DNA of 55,597 bases, from assembly GCA_027593245.1 (NCBI GenBank), contig JAQCJC010000003.1, positions 1-55,597 of the forward strand. Direction: 5' to 3'. Origin of the DNA: Bacteroidota bacterium (lineage in GTDB: Bacteria; Bacteroidota; Bacteroidia; Flavobacteriales; Flavobacteriaceae). Each line of letters starts with the position of its first letter. Position 1 is the stretch's first letter. A model generated the notes under the pieces. It was not told where the DNA came from and ran no database searches. It saw nothing but the letters and a program-made list of their open reading frames with translations. Both the position numbers and the translations under genes were made by a program. Positions 26,672 to 35,252 of the stretch are shown here, piece by piece.

Positions 26672-28332
26672 TAGCTTTTGTTTGGTTTAATCAGTTCTAC
26701 GGAGTTCAATATGCGCTCAACTATTTGCTTGCTGTAGGGGTCGTCAGTTTTCCACACTATAATAAGTTGTTGTAAAACAGCTGCAGTCGAAAACCCTAAG
26801 ATTACAAAAGACCCTTCTGTCAATCTGCCTGATTTGAAAGCAAGGGCCGCTGTACCATAGGTTTTCACCCCTTCTTGGCCGTTAGGGCTAACAAACTTTT
26901 CATTTCGAGGAATGATGTTTACAGCCCCTTTTTTCTCCAGCAAACTAAGCTCGTAATCTGCTATTTTAATCAGATCTAATGGCTCATTGCTTGAGTTTTT
27001 TGCGTTATCGCTTGAATTTTTCTTTGAGCTTTTCACAATAATTTCCAAAGGGACGTTAGAATTATCGTATGTAAATACTTTTGTGCTTAGAGAATCCGTA
27101 GTCTCATTTAGTTTTTCTTTTTTTTGTCGTTCTAAAACTTTTGGAGTCTCAACAATAATTCCTGGCGCACCATATTCACTGGTGACCCAATCTTCTGTTT
27201 CTAAAAGAAGCTTACTAGGGTTCCGCAGTACGGTGTCTTTTACCGAATTAAACCCATAAACTATGCTAAACCCAACAAAAGCCGCAATGAGTACACCCAC
27301 AAAAGAAAGGCCGACAACAATTATTTTTTTTCGTTGTTGTTTTTGTTTCAGTTCTTTTTGATAGGCCAAATCATTTAAAAGGTCTTCTTCGCTTGGCTCA
27401 GGGAGTGCTGCTCTTACATGGTCAATTTCTTTATCGATTACGTGTTTATCCATACGTGCAATTTCAAAATCAGGTTTTAATTTTGCGAATTTCACTAAGT
27501 CTGCACGCTGCAAGGTTGCCTGGATGTTGTTTATAGTTTCTTTATTTATTGAAACACGATTTGCGTCTCTAAGTGCACTAAGCCTTTGAATAAGTTCCTC
27601 TGTTGTACTTTCTAGCGACTGGTCATAGACTTTGTCGTTGAGGTATTTACGTAAAATAAACGTTAGTTCAGAATAGAATTCTTTGACCTTTTGATCTTCG
27701 AAATACGATTGCTCGTCAAGCTTGTTAAGAGCTAATTTTGCCCGTCTGTATGGTGGTAGGGCTGCAATTTTCTCCTCCTCAGAAAGCGCTTTTTTTCTGT
27801 AAAACAACCAATATATAACACCACCTGCACAAACTAAGAATAAAATAAAAACCCAATAATAATGCTCAAAAAACGAACGTTGATTCACCACATGAATTAC
27901 AGGCTTTATGTCATAAAGTTTTTGTTTGGTTGTATCAACAGCTACGGGCTGAACAATTATGCGTAAGGAGTCTGAGAATATTGTTTTGTTCCCAACTAAT
28001 ATTTTTTGGCGCGGAATGGTATAAGCGCCAGAATCAAACTGGGTGAGACCGTATTTTTTTATGATTTTTGACTTAAAATTGCCGCGCAGCGTGTCTGTTG
28101 CATAGCTTTCAATCATTTCCATAGGCTTAAAAGTTTGCCCTTCAGGAAACACAACTGCTGTTGTGCTGTCAATTTCTGCTTCAATACTGTATAATAACTC
28201 CTCACCAATCTTTATTGATGTGGTATCTACAGTTGTTTTGAGTTGTGCACTACTAACAAAAGCAAGCAAAACCATTCCTAAAAAGCACTGCTTTTTTGAC
28301 CATGATCTTAAATACTGCCTTTTGAATTTCAT
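26671..28332 (-). CDS. Bat-operon membrane protein of unknown function
   Basis: The 553-residue protein has a signal peptide (ending near VSSAQ), a periplasmic beta-rich domain (LKTTVDTTSIKIGEELLYSIEAEID), a membrane helix (HYYWVFILFLVCAGGVIYWLFY, ~155-178) and a cytoplasmic helical region (PPYRRAKLALNKLDEQSYFEDQKVKEFY). A second membrane helix follows (IIVVGLSFVGVLIAAFVGFSIVYGF, ~338-362), then a C-terminal domain. The first half has the same architecture as BatD. Its place between DUF58 and batA is typical of flavobacterial Bat operons. I know no assigned function. Confidence 0.82.
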   Translation of the reverse strand: MKFKRQYLRSWSKKQCFLGMVLLAFVSSAQLKTTVDTTSIKIGEELLYSIEAEIDSTTAVVFPEGQTFKPMEMIESYATDTLRGNFKSKIIKKYGLTQFDSGAYTIPRQKILVGNKTIFSDSLRIIVQPVAVDTTKQKLYDIKPVIHVVNQRSFFEHYYWVFILFLVCAGGVIYWLFYRKKALSEEEKIAALPPYRRAKLALNKLDEQSYFEDQKVKEFYSELTFILRKYLNDKVYDQSLESTTEELIQRLSALRDANRVSINKETINNIQATLQRADLVKFAKLKPDFEIARMDKHVIDKEIDHVRAALPEPSEEDLLNDLAYQKELKQKQQRKKIIVVGLSFVGVLIAAFVGFSIVYGFNSVKDTVLRNPSKLLLETEDWVTSEYGAPGIIVETPKVLERQKKEKLNETTDSLSTKVFTYDNSNVPLEIIVKSSKKNSSDNAKNSSNEPLDLIKIADYELSLLEKKGAVNIIPRNEKFVSPNGQEGVKTYGTAALAFKSGRLTEGSFVILGFSTAAVLQQLIIVWKTDDPYSKQIVERILNSVELIKPNKS

Positions 28333-28341
28333 CCCTTTTGT

Positions 28342-29208
28342 TTATCCTCTTTGTTTGAAATAACCTAATAATTTTTTCACATAACTTTCGTCAAGTCTGC
28401 ATTCGAAGTGTCCTGCCCCAGCTTTTTTAAAACTATCCTTAAAATAGTTGACTTGGTTTAAGTATTGTTTTGCATAAATCCTCCTTATTTTTCGAGAGCT
28501 TGTATTCACCAGTGTTGATGTCCCGGTTTCTTGATCTAGCATTTGCACGACTCCTAGGTTAGGAATCTCGGCTTCGTTCTTGTCAAATACACGAATTCCG
28601 GTTATATCGTGCTTTCCGGACGCAATCTTCAAATTGTGATCATATGCAGAATCTATAAAATCTGAAAGCAGAAAAACAATAGCCTTTTTTTTCATCACAT
28701 TAGACAAAAACTTTAAAGCTTCTGCAGTGTCGGTTTGCTTATTTTTTGGCTTAAATTCAAGAAGCTCTCTAATTATGCGCAAGACGTGAGACCGTCCTTT
28801 TTTTGGTGGAATATAAAGCTCGACATCGGCAGAATAAAGAATGAGTCCAATTTTGTCGTTGTTTTGGCTTGCAGAAAATGCGAGGGTAGCTGCAATCTCG
28901 GTAATAAACTCACTTTTAAATTGACGAAACGTCCCAAATTGTCCCGACCCAGAAACATCAACCATGAGCATCATGGTTAGTTCCCGCTCTTCTTCAAAAA
29001 CCTTGATATAAGGCTCGTTATAACGCGCGGTAACATTCCAATCAATATTACGCACATCATCTCCAAATTGATATTGTCTTACTTCCGAAAAAGTCATTCC
29101 ACGTCCTTTGAAGGTCGAATGGTACTCTCCACCAAAAACATGATCAGACAATCGCCTTGTTTTGATTTCAATTTTACGGACTTTTTTTAGGAGCTCTTTT
29201 GTATCCAT
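28342..29208 (-). CDS. DUF58 domain protein (VWA-like)
   Basis: The DUF58 signature GDDVRNIDWNVTARYNEPYIKVFEEERE, followed by LMVDVSGSGQFG, a degenerate VWA/MIDAS-type strand, identifies the family. These proteins are nearly always encoded next to MoxR ATPases. The ORF track opens at a GTG (29220). I prefer the ATG at 29208 because MDTKELLKKVRKIEIKTRR matches the usual family start, giving 288 residues. The early phrase FGGEYHSTFKGRGMTFSEVRQYQ is also typical. It is the second gene of the Bat operon, after moxR. No membrane segment is visible, so it should be cytoplasmic. Confidence 0.92.
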   Translation of the reverse strand: MDTKELLKKVRKIEIKTRRLSDHVFGGEYHSTFKGRGMTFSEVRQYQFGDDVRNIDWNVTARYNEPYIKVFEEERELTMMLMVDVSGSGQFGTFRQFKSEFITEIAATLAFSASQNNDKIGLILYSADVELYIPPKKGRSHVLRIIRELLEFKPKNKQTDTAEALKFLSNVMKKKAIVFLLSDFIDSAYDHNLKIASGKHDITGIRVFDKNEAEIPNLGVVQMLDQETGTSTLVNTSSRKIRRIYAKQYLNQVNYFKDSFKKAGAGHFECRLDESYVKKLLGYFKQRG

Positions 29209-29261
29209 TTGTACTAACACGTGAATTTTTTAATCTAGAAAAGATAATTAACAGCCGCCCA

Positions 29262-30266
29262 CTAAGGCACCTCTATTACATTTACAATTTTGTGTACAAT
29301 ATCTTCGGAGGTTATGTTTTCAGCCTCTGCTTCGTAGGTGATTCCAATTCGATGGCGAAGAACATCCAAGACAACTGCACGGACATCCTCTGGGATGACA
29401 TAGCCGCGGCGTTTGATGAAGGCGTAGCATTTTGCTGCAGTCGCTAGGTTAATACTTCCCCTTGGCGATGCCCCAAATGATATGAGCGGTTTTAGCTCTG
29501 CTAAATTGTAGCGTTCAGGGTAGCGCGTTGCAAAAATGATATCAAGAATATATTTTTCAATTTTTTCATCCATATAAACCTCGCGTGCTGCTTTTTGTGC
29601 ATCTAGGATTTGCTTGACACTTACTACGGGTTTGATTTTTTCGAATATCCCTTTCAAGTTCGCACGCACAATTAGTTGTTCGTCCTCAAGCCTTGGGTAA
29701 TCGATTACAGTTTTTAGCATAAAACGGTCCACTTGCGCTTCAGGGAGCGGATATGTTCCTTCTTGTTCGACCGGGTTCTGAGTTGCCATGACTAAGAAAG
29801 GTTTTTTTAAAATGAAAGTTTCATCGCCAATTGTCACTTGCTTTTCTTGCATAGCCTCTAGAAGTGCTGACTGTACTTTTGCCGGTGCGCGGTTGATCTC
29901 ATCCGCAAGGACAAAATTAGCAAATATTGGCCCTTTTTTTATATTAAACTCATTTGCTTTTATGTTGTAAATGAGCGTACCGACAACATCAGCAGGAAGG
30001 AGGTCTGGGGTAAACTGTATTCTGCTAAAACTACCAGAAACCGCTTGTGACAAGGTGTTTATTGCAAGTGTTTTCGCTAAACCAGGCACACCTTCTAATA
30101 AAATATGACCTTGACCTAAAAGGCCTATCAGAAGGCGCTCTATCATGTGCTTTTGACCAACAATGACCTTATTTATTTCTAAAGTAAGCAAATCAATAAA
30201 CGCACTTTGCTTTTCAATTTTTTCGTTTATTGATTTGATATCTACTGTTTGACTGTTTTCTTCCAT
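29262..30266 (-). CDS. MoxR-family AAA+ ATPase
   Basis: MoxR ATPases act as chaperones that mature or load metal centres and complexes together with VWA proteins. The Walker A region reads ILLEGVPGLAKTLAINTL, Walker B VLADEINRAPAKVQSALLEAMQE, sensor 1 MATQNPVEQEGTYPLPEAQ, and sensor 2 lies in FGASPRGSINLATAAK. The length of 334 residues is standard. It is the first gene of the eight-gene Bat operon (moxR-DUF58-unknown-batA-B-C-D-E), which runs to 21261 without a gap above 90 bases. A 192-base divergent gap separates it from the AlbA_2 gene. Confidence 0.95.
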   Translation of the reverse strand: MEENSQTVDIKSINEKIEKQSAFIDLLTLEINKVIVGQKHMIERLLIGLLGQGHILLEGVPGLAKTLAINTLSQAVSGSFSRIQFTPDLLPADVVGTLIYNIKANEFNIKKGPIFANFVLADEINRAPAKVQSALLEAMQEKQVTIGDETFILKKPFLVMATQNPVEQEGTYPLPEAQVDRFMLKTVIDYPRLEDEQLIVRANLKGIFEKIKPVVSVKQILDAQKAAREVYMDEKIEKYILDIIFATRYPERYNLAELKPLISFGASPRGSINLATAAKCYAFIKRRGYVIPEDVRAVVLDVLRHRIGITYEAEAENITSEDIVHKIVNVIEVP

Positions 30267-30458
30267 TCTTCGGGATCTATTATATTGTTTTCTTCTTTTG
30301 CAAGGTGTTAAATTATTTTTCTTAGTTCTGTTAAGAATTGGTTAAAAATAAAGATTTTTTTGTGAGCTGAATAGGCTTTTATTTTTTAATTTTAATAGCA
30401 TTAAGCAAAGGACTTGACACAAAAAAAGCACTTATAGAAAAGATAAAATTTCATTCTA

Positions 30459-31598
30459 ATGATTAATAAACGCTTACTTATCAAAAATTTACTAGCTCAC
30501 AATGATGAGAACAGTTTTTACGATAAAAAGCGCCAGATAAACATTGGGGAAAAAGAAGGAAAAGCAAAATTCTTGAAACATATTTGCGCACTATCCAACT
30601 CCAACCCTAACAACAATTCTTATATTATTATTGGAATAGAAGACCCAACAAATGAGATTATTGGAGTAGAGTTTTTTGACGATAGCAAAATCCAGAACCT
30701 AATCAACGCTTACCTTGAATACCCGCCAATCATACAGTATGAAAATGTTTCTTTCCCACATCTTTCGGATGATAAAGTTGTTGGCTTAGTTACCATCAGA
30801 CCAAAAAACACGCGCAAAATCACAGCCTTGCGAAAGAATATTTGGAAATACTACGGCGGCTCTATTTTTTTTAGAGATGGGAGTATGAGCATGCCGAAAG
30901 TTTTCGATATTGAGCTTAGAGATGTAAACTCCAAAATTGTAGCATCCATAGAGCAACACGCCCAAAATAACATTCAATATACGCTAGATGGGGTGTTTGA
31001 CTTTTTGAATAACAGAAAGGATTATCACCCCACATACCGGGTTTTCAAGGAGTATTTCGTGATGTGTTGGTCTGGTCAAAAGAAAAATGTAAGAAACCAA
31101 ACTTTTTATTCAAGAGTTGATATAGCGCTCATTAACGAACAGGTTCGGCTATTTTACTCTACTTTAGATGAGGTTGAAATTAATTATGACGCTGATTGCT
31201 TTAAAATTATAGAGTATGTAAATCTAGGGCTCAATGGCCAAGATAAATATCTAAAATTAGAGCAGACATGTATTGAGTTTTCAGATAACGCACAGTACAG
31301 CATTGAAACTAAGTTGTTGTTTCAGCCGCCTATTTATGACAAGAAAATATTACATCATGTTTTTAATACAAACAATGCTATAATTGAAAAATTAAAGACC
31401 CATCAAATCTTAACTGAAAGGGAGCAGCAAGATTTAAAAAATATCCCTATCACTTATTTGATTTGTCACTTTAATGGCTTTACACAAGCATTGAAGTTGT
31501 TGGAGTCTGCCAAACCACTTTTGACAAAGTATAGTCACGATTTACATAAATTGTACAAAGAAAGCCTGCGCTTACTTCGAAAAGTGAAGTACAACTAA
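30459..31598 (+). CDS. AlbA_2 (Schlafen-type) ATP-binding domain protein
   Basis: The N-terminal region (residues ~1-150) contains the AlbA_2/Schlafen core: GKAKFLKHICALSNS, then SYIIIGIEDPTNEIIGVEFFDD, and IQYENVSFPHLSDDKVVGLVTI. This is the arrangement seen in bacterial putative transcriptional regulators and ATP-binding proteins. The remaining ~230 residues are helical and I recognise no domain in them. There is no helix-turn-helix obvious enough to claim DNA binding. The protein is 379 residues, cytoplasmic by appearance, and a stand-alone gene. It is not next to a toxin, helicase or nuclease that would suggest defence. Confidence 0.8.
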   Translation: MINKRLLIKNLLAHNDENSFYDKKRQINIGEKEGKAKFLKHICALSNSNPNNNSYIIIGIEDPTNEIIGVEFFDDSKIQNLINAYLEYPPIIQYENVSFPHLSDDKVVGLVTIRPKNTRKITALRKNIWKYYGGSIFFRDGSMSMPKVFDIELRDVNSKIVASIEQHAQNNIQYTLDGVFDFLNNRKDYHPTYRVFKEYFVMCWSGQKKNVRNQTFYSRVDIALINEQVRLFYSTLDEVEINYDADCFKIIEYVNLGLNGQDKYLKLEQTCIEFSDNAQYSIETKLLFQPPIYDKKILHHVFNTNNAIIEKLKTHQILTEREQQDLKNIPITYLICHFNGFTQALKLLESAKPLLTKYSHDLHKLYKESLRLLRKVKYN

Positions 31599-31633
31599 AA
31601 ATGCAACTTTTTTCCGGCTAATGTTTGTTTTGC

Positions 31634-32128
31634 TTACCGGCCTGCATCAAGTTTGTCTTGCCATTGACGCAGCTCTTGCCACTTTCCCTCATAAGCCATG
31701 CGGGCTTGCTTAGGCCATGTCTTTGGGTTGTGGATTCTGTAAGCCTCTCCTGCTTTATCCAAAATGTACTGACATTTTTCGACACTACAGTTGGCAAGTG
31801 ACTTCCAGGTTTTAATATTATAATTATGAAAAAGATGTTGAATTTTTGGACCAATACCCTCAATTACCTTGAGGGCGTTTTCTTTTACCGTTCTATTATA
31901 AGCCTGTTTTGCTAGTGCTGCATTAAATTGCGGCATTTTAGCCCCTGTTAAATGCTCTTGAGCTGTATTTTTAAAGTCGCTTTGTTCGATAGTTAAGCTG
32001 TTGTGTTGTTCTGCCCCGCATAGAGTACTGTAGTCCCTCTTTTTGCAGTTGAGGCACCCTAATAGGAACCCAAAAAACGCAGACAACAAGCAGCCCACAC
32101 CAAGGTGTATTAATAGACAATTACTCAT
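31634..32128 (-). CDS. membrane-anchored helix-hairpin-helix protein
   Basis: The 164-residue protein has one N-terminal membrane helix (residues ~4-27, LGVGCLLSAFFGFLLGCL) followed by KKR, so the rest is predicted cytoplasmic. Residues 88-164 form a helix-hairpin-helix module (VIEGIGPKIQHLFHNYNIKTW) ending in NPKTWPKQARMAYEGKWQEL. From memory, this module closely resembles the C-terminal extension of flavobacterial ribosomal protein L21. Such HhH folds often bind nucleic acid non-specifically. The gene follows an OmpA-family gene after 6 bases, so the two probably act together at the envelope. Function is unknown. Confidence 0.8.
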   Translation of the reverse strand: MSNCLLIHLGVGCLLSAFFGFLLGCLNCKKRDYSTLCGAEQHNSLTIEQSDFKNTAQEHLTGAKMPQFNAALAKQAYNRTVKENALKVIEGIGPKIQHLFHNYNIKTWKSLANCSVEKCQYILDKAGEAYRIHNPKTWPKQARMAYEGKWQELRQWQDKLDAGR

Positions 32129-32134
32129 GAGTAT

Positions 32135-33028
32135 TTAATTAATTATTACTTCTGTTCTTCTATTTAGCGCTCTTCCTTCATCTGTTTTATTCACTGCGAT
32201 AGGCTTTAATGGGCCATGAGAAGTTGTCTTTATTTTTTCAGGATTAACGTTATATTTCATTAGGGTTCTTTTTGTAAATTCAGCCCTACTTTTTCCTAGA
32301 AGCCGGGGGTCTCTTTTGTGTTCAATGCTGTCGGTGTGGCCAACTATGACGCACTGCACGTTTTTTGACTTATTAAGGAATTTTGCGAGGCTTTTTAATT
32401 TCTTTTTTTGGTTTGTGTTTAAGACTGCATTTGGCATTTTAGCCTTAAAGTTAATCAGTACTGGTTCTGCAATGATTTTTGATTTGACTTCTTCTAACTT
32501 TAGCAATAGCTCATTTGAAGTTTCAACTTTTAGCGCATAATACCCCGTCAAAACATCTTTTTCGTCTTGTCTTTTTTCAATTTTATTGTTACTTATGATA
32601 ATTTGGTCTTTTGGAAGCCCTTGGTTCACCAGAAATTTTTTAATTTCATTTGCGCGCGCAATACTAAGATTATCAAAATTAGATAAATTATCTTCGCTTT
32701 TTCTGTAAAGCCCGGTGATGCTTAGTCTTTGGGATTTTCGCTCCTTCAAGTGCAAAATCATTTCATTTACACACGACAACAAATTATCTGAAATAGGTTG
32801 CATAAGCGCATAACCAGATGTCATAAAACGAAAGTTGTCATTGCTTTGAATGAGGGTATATCCGTCATCAAAAATAAAAGGCATAGAATTGTTGTCTTGT
32901 TTTTGCCCTTTAGCTATAACAGCGGGCTTGGTTGTCTCATCTGTATGTGCACACAATGAAATGTGTAGAAAGGATCCAATAATTAGAGAGGCTAAGACCC
33001 CAAACAAATAGGCTATTTTTTTAGACAT
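32135..33028 (-). CDS. OmpA-family protein with two OmpA-like units
   Basis: The 297-residue protein has an N-terminal hydrophobic anchor or signal (IAYLFGVLASLIIGSFLHISLCA). A first, weaker OmpA-like unit (about 75-160, KERKSQRLSITGLYR, NLSIARANEIKKFLVNQGLP) is followed by a complete C-terminal OmpA peptidoglycan-binding domain (about 185-297). The latter contains VIVGHTDSIEHKRDPRLLGKSRAEF and ends GRALNRRTEVIIN. It should sit in the periplasm and bind peptidoglycan. It is the first gene of a pair with the HhH membrane protein. A 15-base palindrome lies upstream. Confidence 0.88.
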   Translation of the reverse strand: MSKKIAYLFGVLASLIIGSFLHISLCAHTDETTKPAVIAKGQKQDNNSMPFIFDDGYTLIQSNDNFRFMTSGYALMQPISDNLLSCVNEMILHLKERKSQRLSITGLYRKSEDNLSNFDNLSIARANEIKKFLVNQGLPKDQIIISNNKIEKRQDEKDVLTGYYALKVETSNELLLKLEEVKSKIIAEPVLINFKAKMPNAVLNTNQKKKLKSLAKFLNKSKNVQCVIVGHTDSIEHKRDPRLLGKSRAEFTKRTLMKYNVNPEKIKTTSHGPLKPIAVNKTDEGRALNRRTEVIIN

Positions 33029-33053
33029 AAGGCATTATTTTAAAATATAATGA

Positions 33054-33068
33054 GGGTAAAACTTACCC
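33054..33068. repeat. short palindrome upstream of the OmpA/HhH pair
   Basis: GGGTAA-AAC-TTACCC is a perfect 6-bp inverted repeat 26 bases before the OmpA start codon. It has no T-run, so it is more likely an operator or leader hairpin than a terminator. This is a low-certainty regulatory call. Confidence 0.3.
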
Positions 33069-33096
33069 GACGCTCATTTAGACATTAAAAACAAAG

Positions 33097-33124
33097 AAAA
33101 AGTCACATATTTATGTGACTTTTT
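33097..33124 (-). terminator. terminator of the aldehyde dehydrogenase gene
   Basis: The inverted repeat AAAAAGTCACAT / ATGTGACTTTTT with a 4-base loop has T-runs on both strands. It lies 30 bases after the stop of the aldehyde dehydrogenase gene and before the OmpA gene on the same strand. Confidence 0.8.
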
Positions 33125-33153
33125 TTTGTTTTTAGTAAGAGGAGGTGAAAAGC

Positions 33154-34698
33154 TTACAAATCAAATTTAATACCTTGCGCTAGCGGTAAATCGCTAGTGT
33201 AGTTAATAGTATTGGTTTGTCTCCTCATGTATATTTTCCACGCATCGCTTCCAGACTCTCTACCTCCACCAGTGTCTTTTTCACCGCCAAAGGCACCTCC
33301 AATTTCAGCCCCCGAGGTTCCTATGTTTACATTTGCTATTCCGCAATCACTTCCTGATTGAGACAGGAAAAACTCCGCCTCACGCAGATTATTTGTCATG
33401 ATAGCCGATGATAATCCTTGGGCTACATTGTTTTGTAATTCAACAGCATTTTGAACCCCCCCAGAATACTTTAAAAGATACAGAACTGGAGCAAAGGTCT
33501 CGTGCTGTACAATTTTAAAACTGTTATTTGCTTCAGCTATAGCAGGCTTAACATAACATCCGCTTTCGTATCCTGCACCACTCAAAACCCCGCCCTCGAC
33601 AATAATCTTCCCGCCTTCAGCGACAACATCCTTTAGTGCTTTTTGGTAATTTTCAACTGCACCTTTGTCAATTAATGGCCCTACATGATTGTTTTGGTCC
33701 AAAGGATTACCAATACGCAATTGTTTATAAGCTTGTAAAATGGCCATCTTTACAGTATCGTAAACATCCTCATGAACAATCAAACGGCGCGTAGATGTAC
33801 AGCGTTGGCCAGCAGTGCCAACTGCCCCAAAGACTGCCCCAATCACAGTCATTTTTATATCAGCATCAGGGGTTACTATGATAGCGTTATTACCCCCGAG
33901 TTCTAAGAGTGATTTCCCAAGGCGCTCTCCAACTGTTTTTGCAACAATTCTTCCCATTCTAGTTGATCCAGTAGCGGAAACTAATGGGACTCGCTTATCC
34001 TTTGTTAGGAACTCACCAACGGAATAATCTCCATTAATTAAGCACGAAATACCTTCAGGTAAGTTGTTTTCAGCAAACACGGCTGCAGCAATTTTTTGAC
34101 AAGCAACTCCGCAAAGAGGCGTTTTTTCTGAGGGCTTCCACACACAAACGTCGCCACAAATCCATGCAAGTGCGGTATTCCAAGCCCATACAGCAACAGG
34201 GAAGTTAAAGGCCGAGATAATCCCTACAATTCCCAGTGGATGGTACTGCTCATACATCCGGTGTCCTGGGCGCTCAGAATGCATAGTTAATCCATGTAAT
34301 TGCCGTGATAAACCCACTGCAAAGTCACAGATGTCTATCATTTCTTGAACCTCGCCTAGGCCTTCTTGAAGGCTTTTACCCATTTCGTAGGAAACTAACT
34401 CGCCTAATGGTTTTTTTAAAACCCTTAACCGCTCGCCAAATTGCCGAACAATCTCTCCGCGTTGTGGCGCAGGCAATGTACGCCAAGATTTAAAAGCAGT
34501 GCTTGCGCTGCTCATGATCATTTCATATTGTTCTGGGCTCGTTATAGATACAGTGCCGATCTGGCTGCCGTCCACCGGCGAAACAGATGAGATAGATTTT
34601 GTAGAAGCAAACCATTTATTTCCAGTTGAAGAACCTGAATTATGCTCTTCAATTCCTAATGATTTGAGCGTTTCTTTAATAGTTATTGTTTCTGACAT
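33154..34698 (-). CDS. aldehyde dehydrogenase, ALDH7 (aminoadipic-semialdehyde) type
   Basis: The 514-residue enzyme is an NAD(P)-dependent aldehyde dehydrogenase. Conserved elements are IISAFNFPVAVWAWNTALAW, the nucleotide-binding SATGSTRMG, the general base in LLELGGNNAI, and the catalytic cysteine in AGQRCTSTRR. The C-terminus (GEKDTGGGRESGSDAWKIYMRRQTNTINY) is the pattern of the ALDH7/antiquitin group. That group oxidises alpha-aminoadipic semialdehyde/piperideine-6-carboxylate in lysine breakdown. A lysine 6-dehydrogenase or transaminase is not adjacent, so the substrate is inferred from subfamily resemblance only. It is followed by its own terminator. Confidence 0.9.
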   Translation of the reverse strand: MSETITIKETLKSLGIEEHNSGSSTGNKWFASTKSISSVSPVDGSQIGTVSITSPEQYEMIMSSASTAFKSWRTLPAPQRGEIVRQFGERLRVLKKPLGELVSYEMGKSLQEGLGEVQEMIDICDFAVGLSRQLHGLTMHSERPGHRMYEQYHPLGIVGIISAFNFPVAVWAWNTALAWICGDVCVWKPSEKTPLCGVACQKIAAAVFAENNLPEGISCLINGDYSVGEFLTKDKRVPLVSATGSTRMGRIVAKTVGERLGKSLLELGGNNAIIVTPDADIKMTVIGAVFGAVGTAGQRCTSTRRLIVHEDVYDTVKMAILQAYKQLRIGNPLDQNNHVGPLIDKGAVENYQKALKDVVAEGGKIIVEGGVLSGAGYESGCYVKPAIAEANNSFKIVQHETFAPVLYLLKYSGGVQNAVELQNNVAQGLSSAIMTNNLREAEFFLSQSGSDCGIANVNIGTSGAEIGGAFGGEKDTGGGRESGSDAWKIYMRRQTNTINYTSDLPLAQGIKFDL

Positions 34699-34743
34699 GT
34701 TTTTTTGTTTTTTACTATTGTAATTTACTCAGAGTAGACTCAC

Positions 34744-35211
34744 CTACCACCGCCTAAAAGGATTTTGGCTCAATTGGCTATTGTAATATTTCTTTTTCCC
34801 AGTGACCTCTTTACCCAACCACTCTGGACATTTAAAGTCCTCATTTTCATTAGCAAGCTCAACCTCTGCTACAATTAATCCATGGTTGTCATCTAAAAAC
34901 TCATCTACTTCAAAAAGATGATTCTCATATTGAACATAGTGTCTTATTTTGTTGATGACGCCATCGAGACACATAGTAATTAAATGCTGTGCTTCTTTTA
35001 CCTGGATGCTTTTTTCCCACTCAAAGCGAGAAGCGCCACTTTTTGATGCCTCTCCTTTTACTGTTATAAACGCTTGTTCACCGCTAATTCGAATTCGCAC
35101 TGTGCGCTTAGGGTCTTTGGACAAATAACCTTGGGTCATTTTTAAGGCCCTAATGGCTTCATGTTTAAAGTTGTCATTTTCGACTAAAAATTTACGCTCG
35201 ATTTCTATCAC
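34744..35211 (-). CDS. CYTH domain protein
   Basis: The 155-residue protein opens with MIEIERKFLV, the ExExK motif that defines CYTH (CyaB-thiamine triphosphatase) tunnel enzymes. Downstream charged strands (RTVRIRISGEQAFITVKGE, SRFEWEKSI, HLFEVDEFLDDNHGLIVAEVEL) provide the usual Arg/Lys/Glu ring. Small bacterial members hydrolyse tripolyphosphate or nucleoside triphosphates. The start codon is GTG at 35211, and it is well supported because the ExExK motif begins two codons later. The gene is divergent from dinB with only 41 bases between them. Confidence 0.9.
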   Translation of the reverse strand: MIEIERKFLVENDNFKHEAIRALKMTQGYLSKDPKRTVRIRISGEQAFITVKGEASKSGASRFEWEKSIQVKEAQHLITMCLDGVINKIRHYVQYENHLFEVDEFLDDNHGLIVAEVELANENEDFKCPEWLGKEVTGKKKYYNSQLSQNPFRRW

Positions 35212-35252
35212 AAATAAAATTATGTATGGATTAGAAGCATTAAATTTACACT

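Noticed and set aside
30413-30450. TTGACA followed by AT-rich sequence before the AlbA_2 gene, looking like an E. coli-type promoter
   Set aside because: Spacing to the possible -10 sequences is wrong and Bacteroidota do not use the TTGACA/TATAAT pattern; no TAnnTTTG is present.
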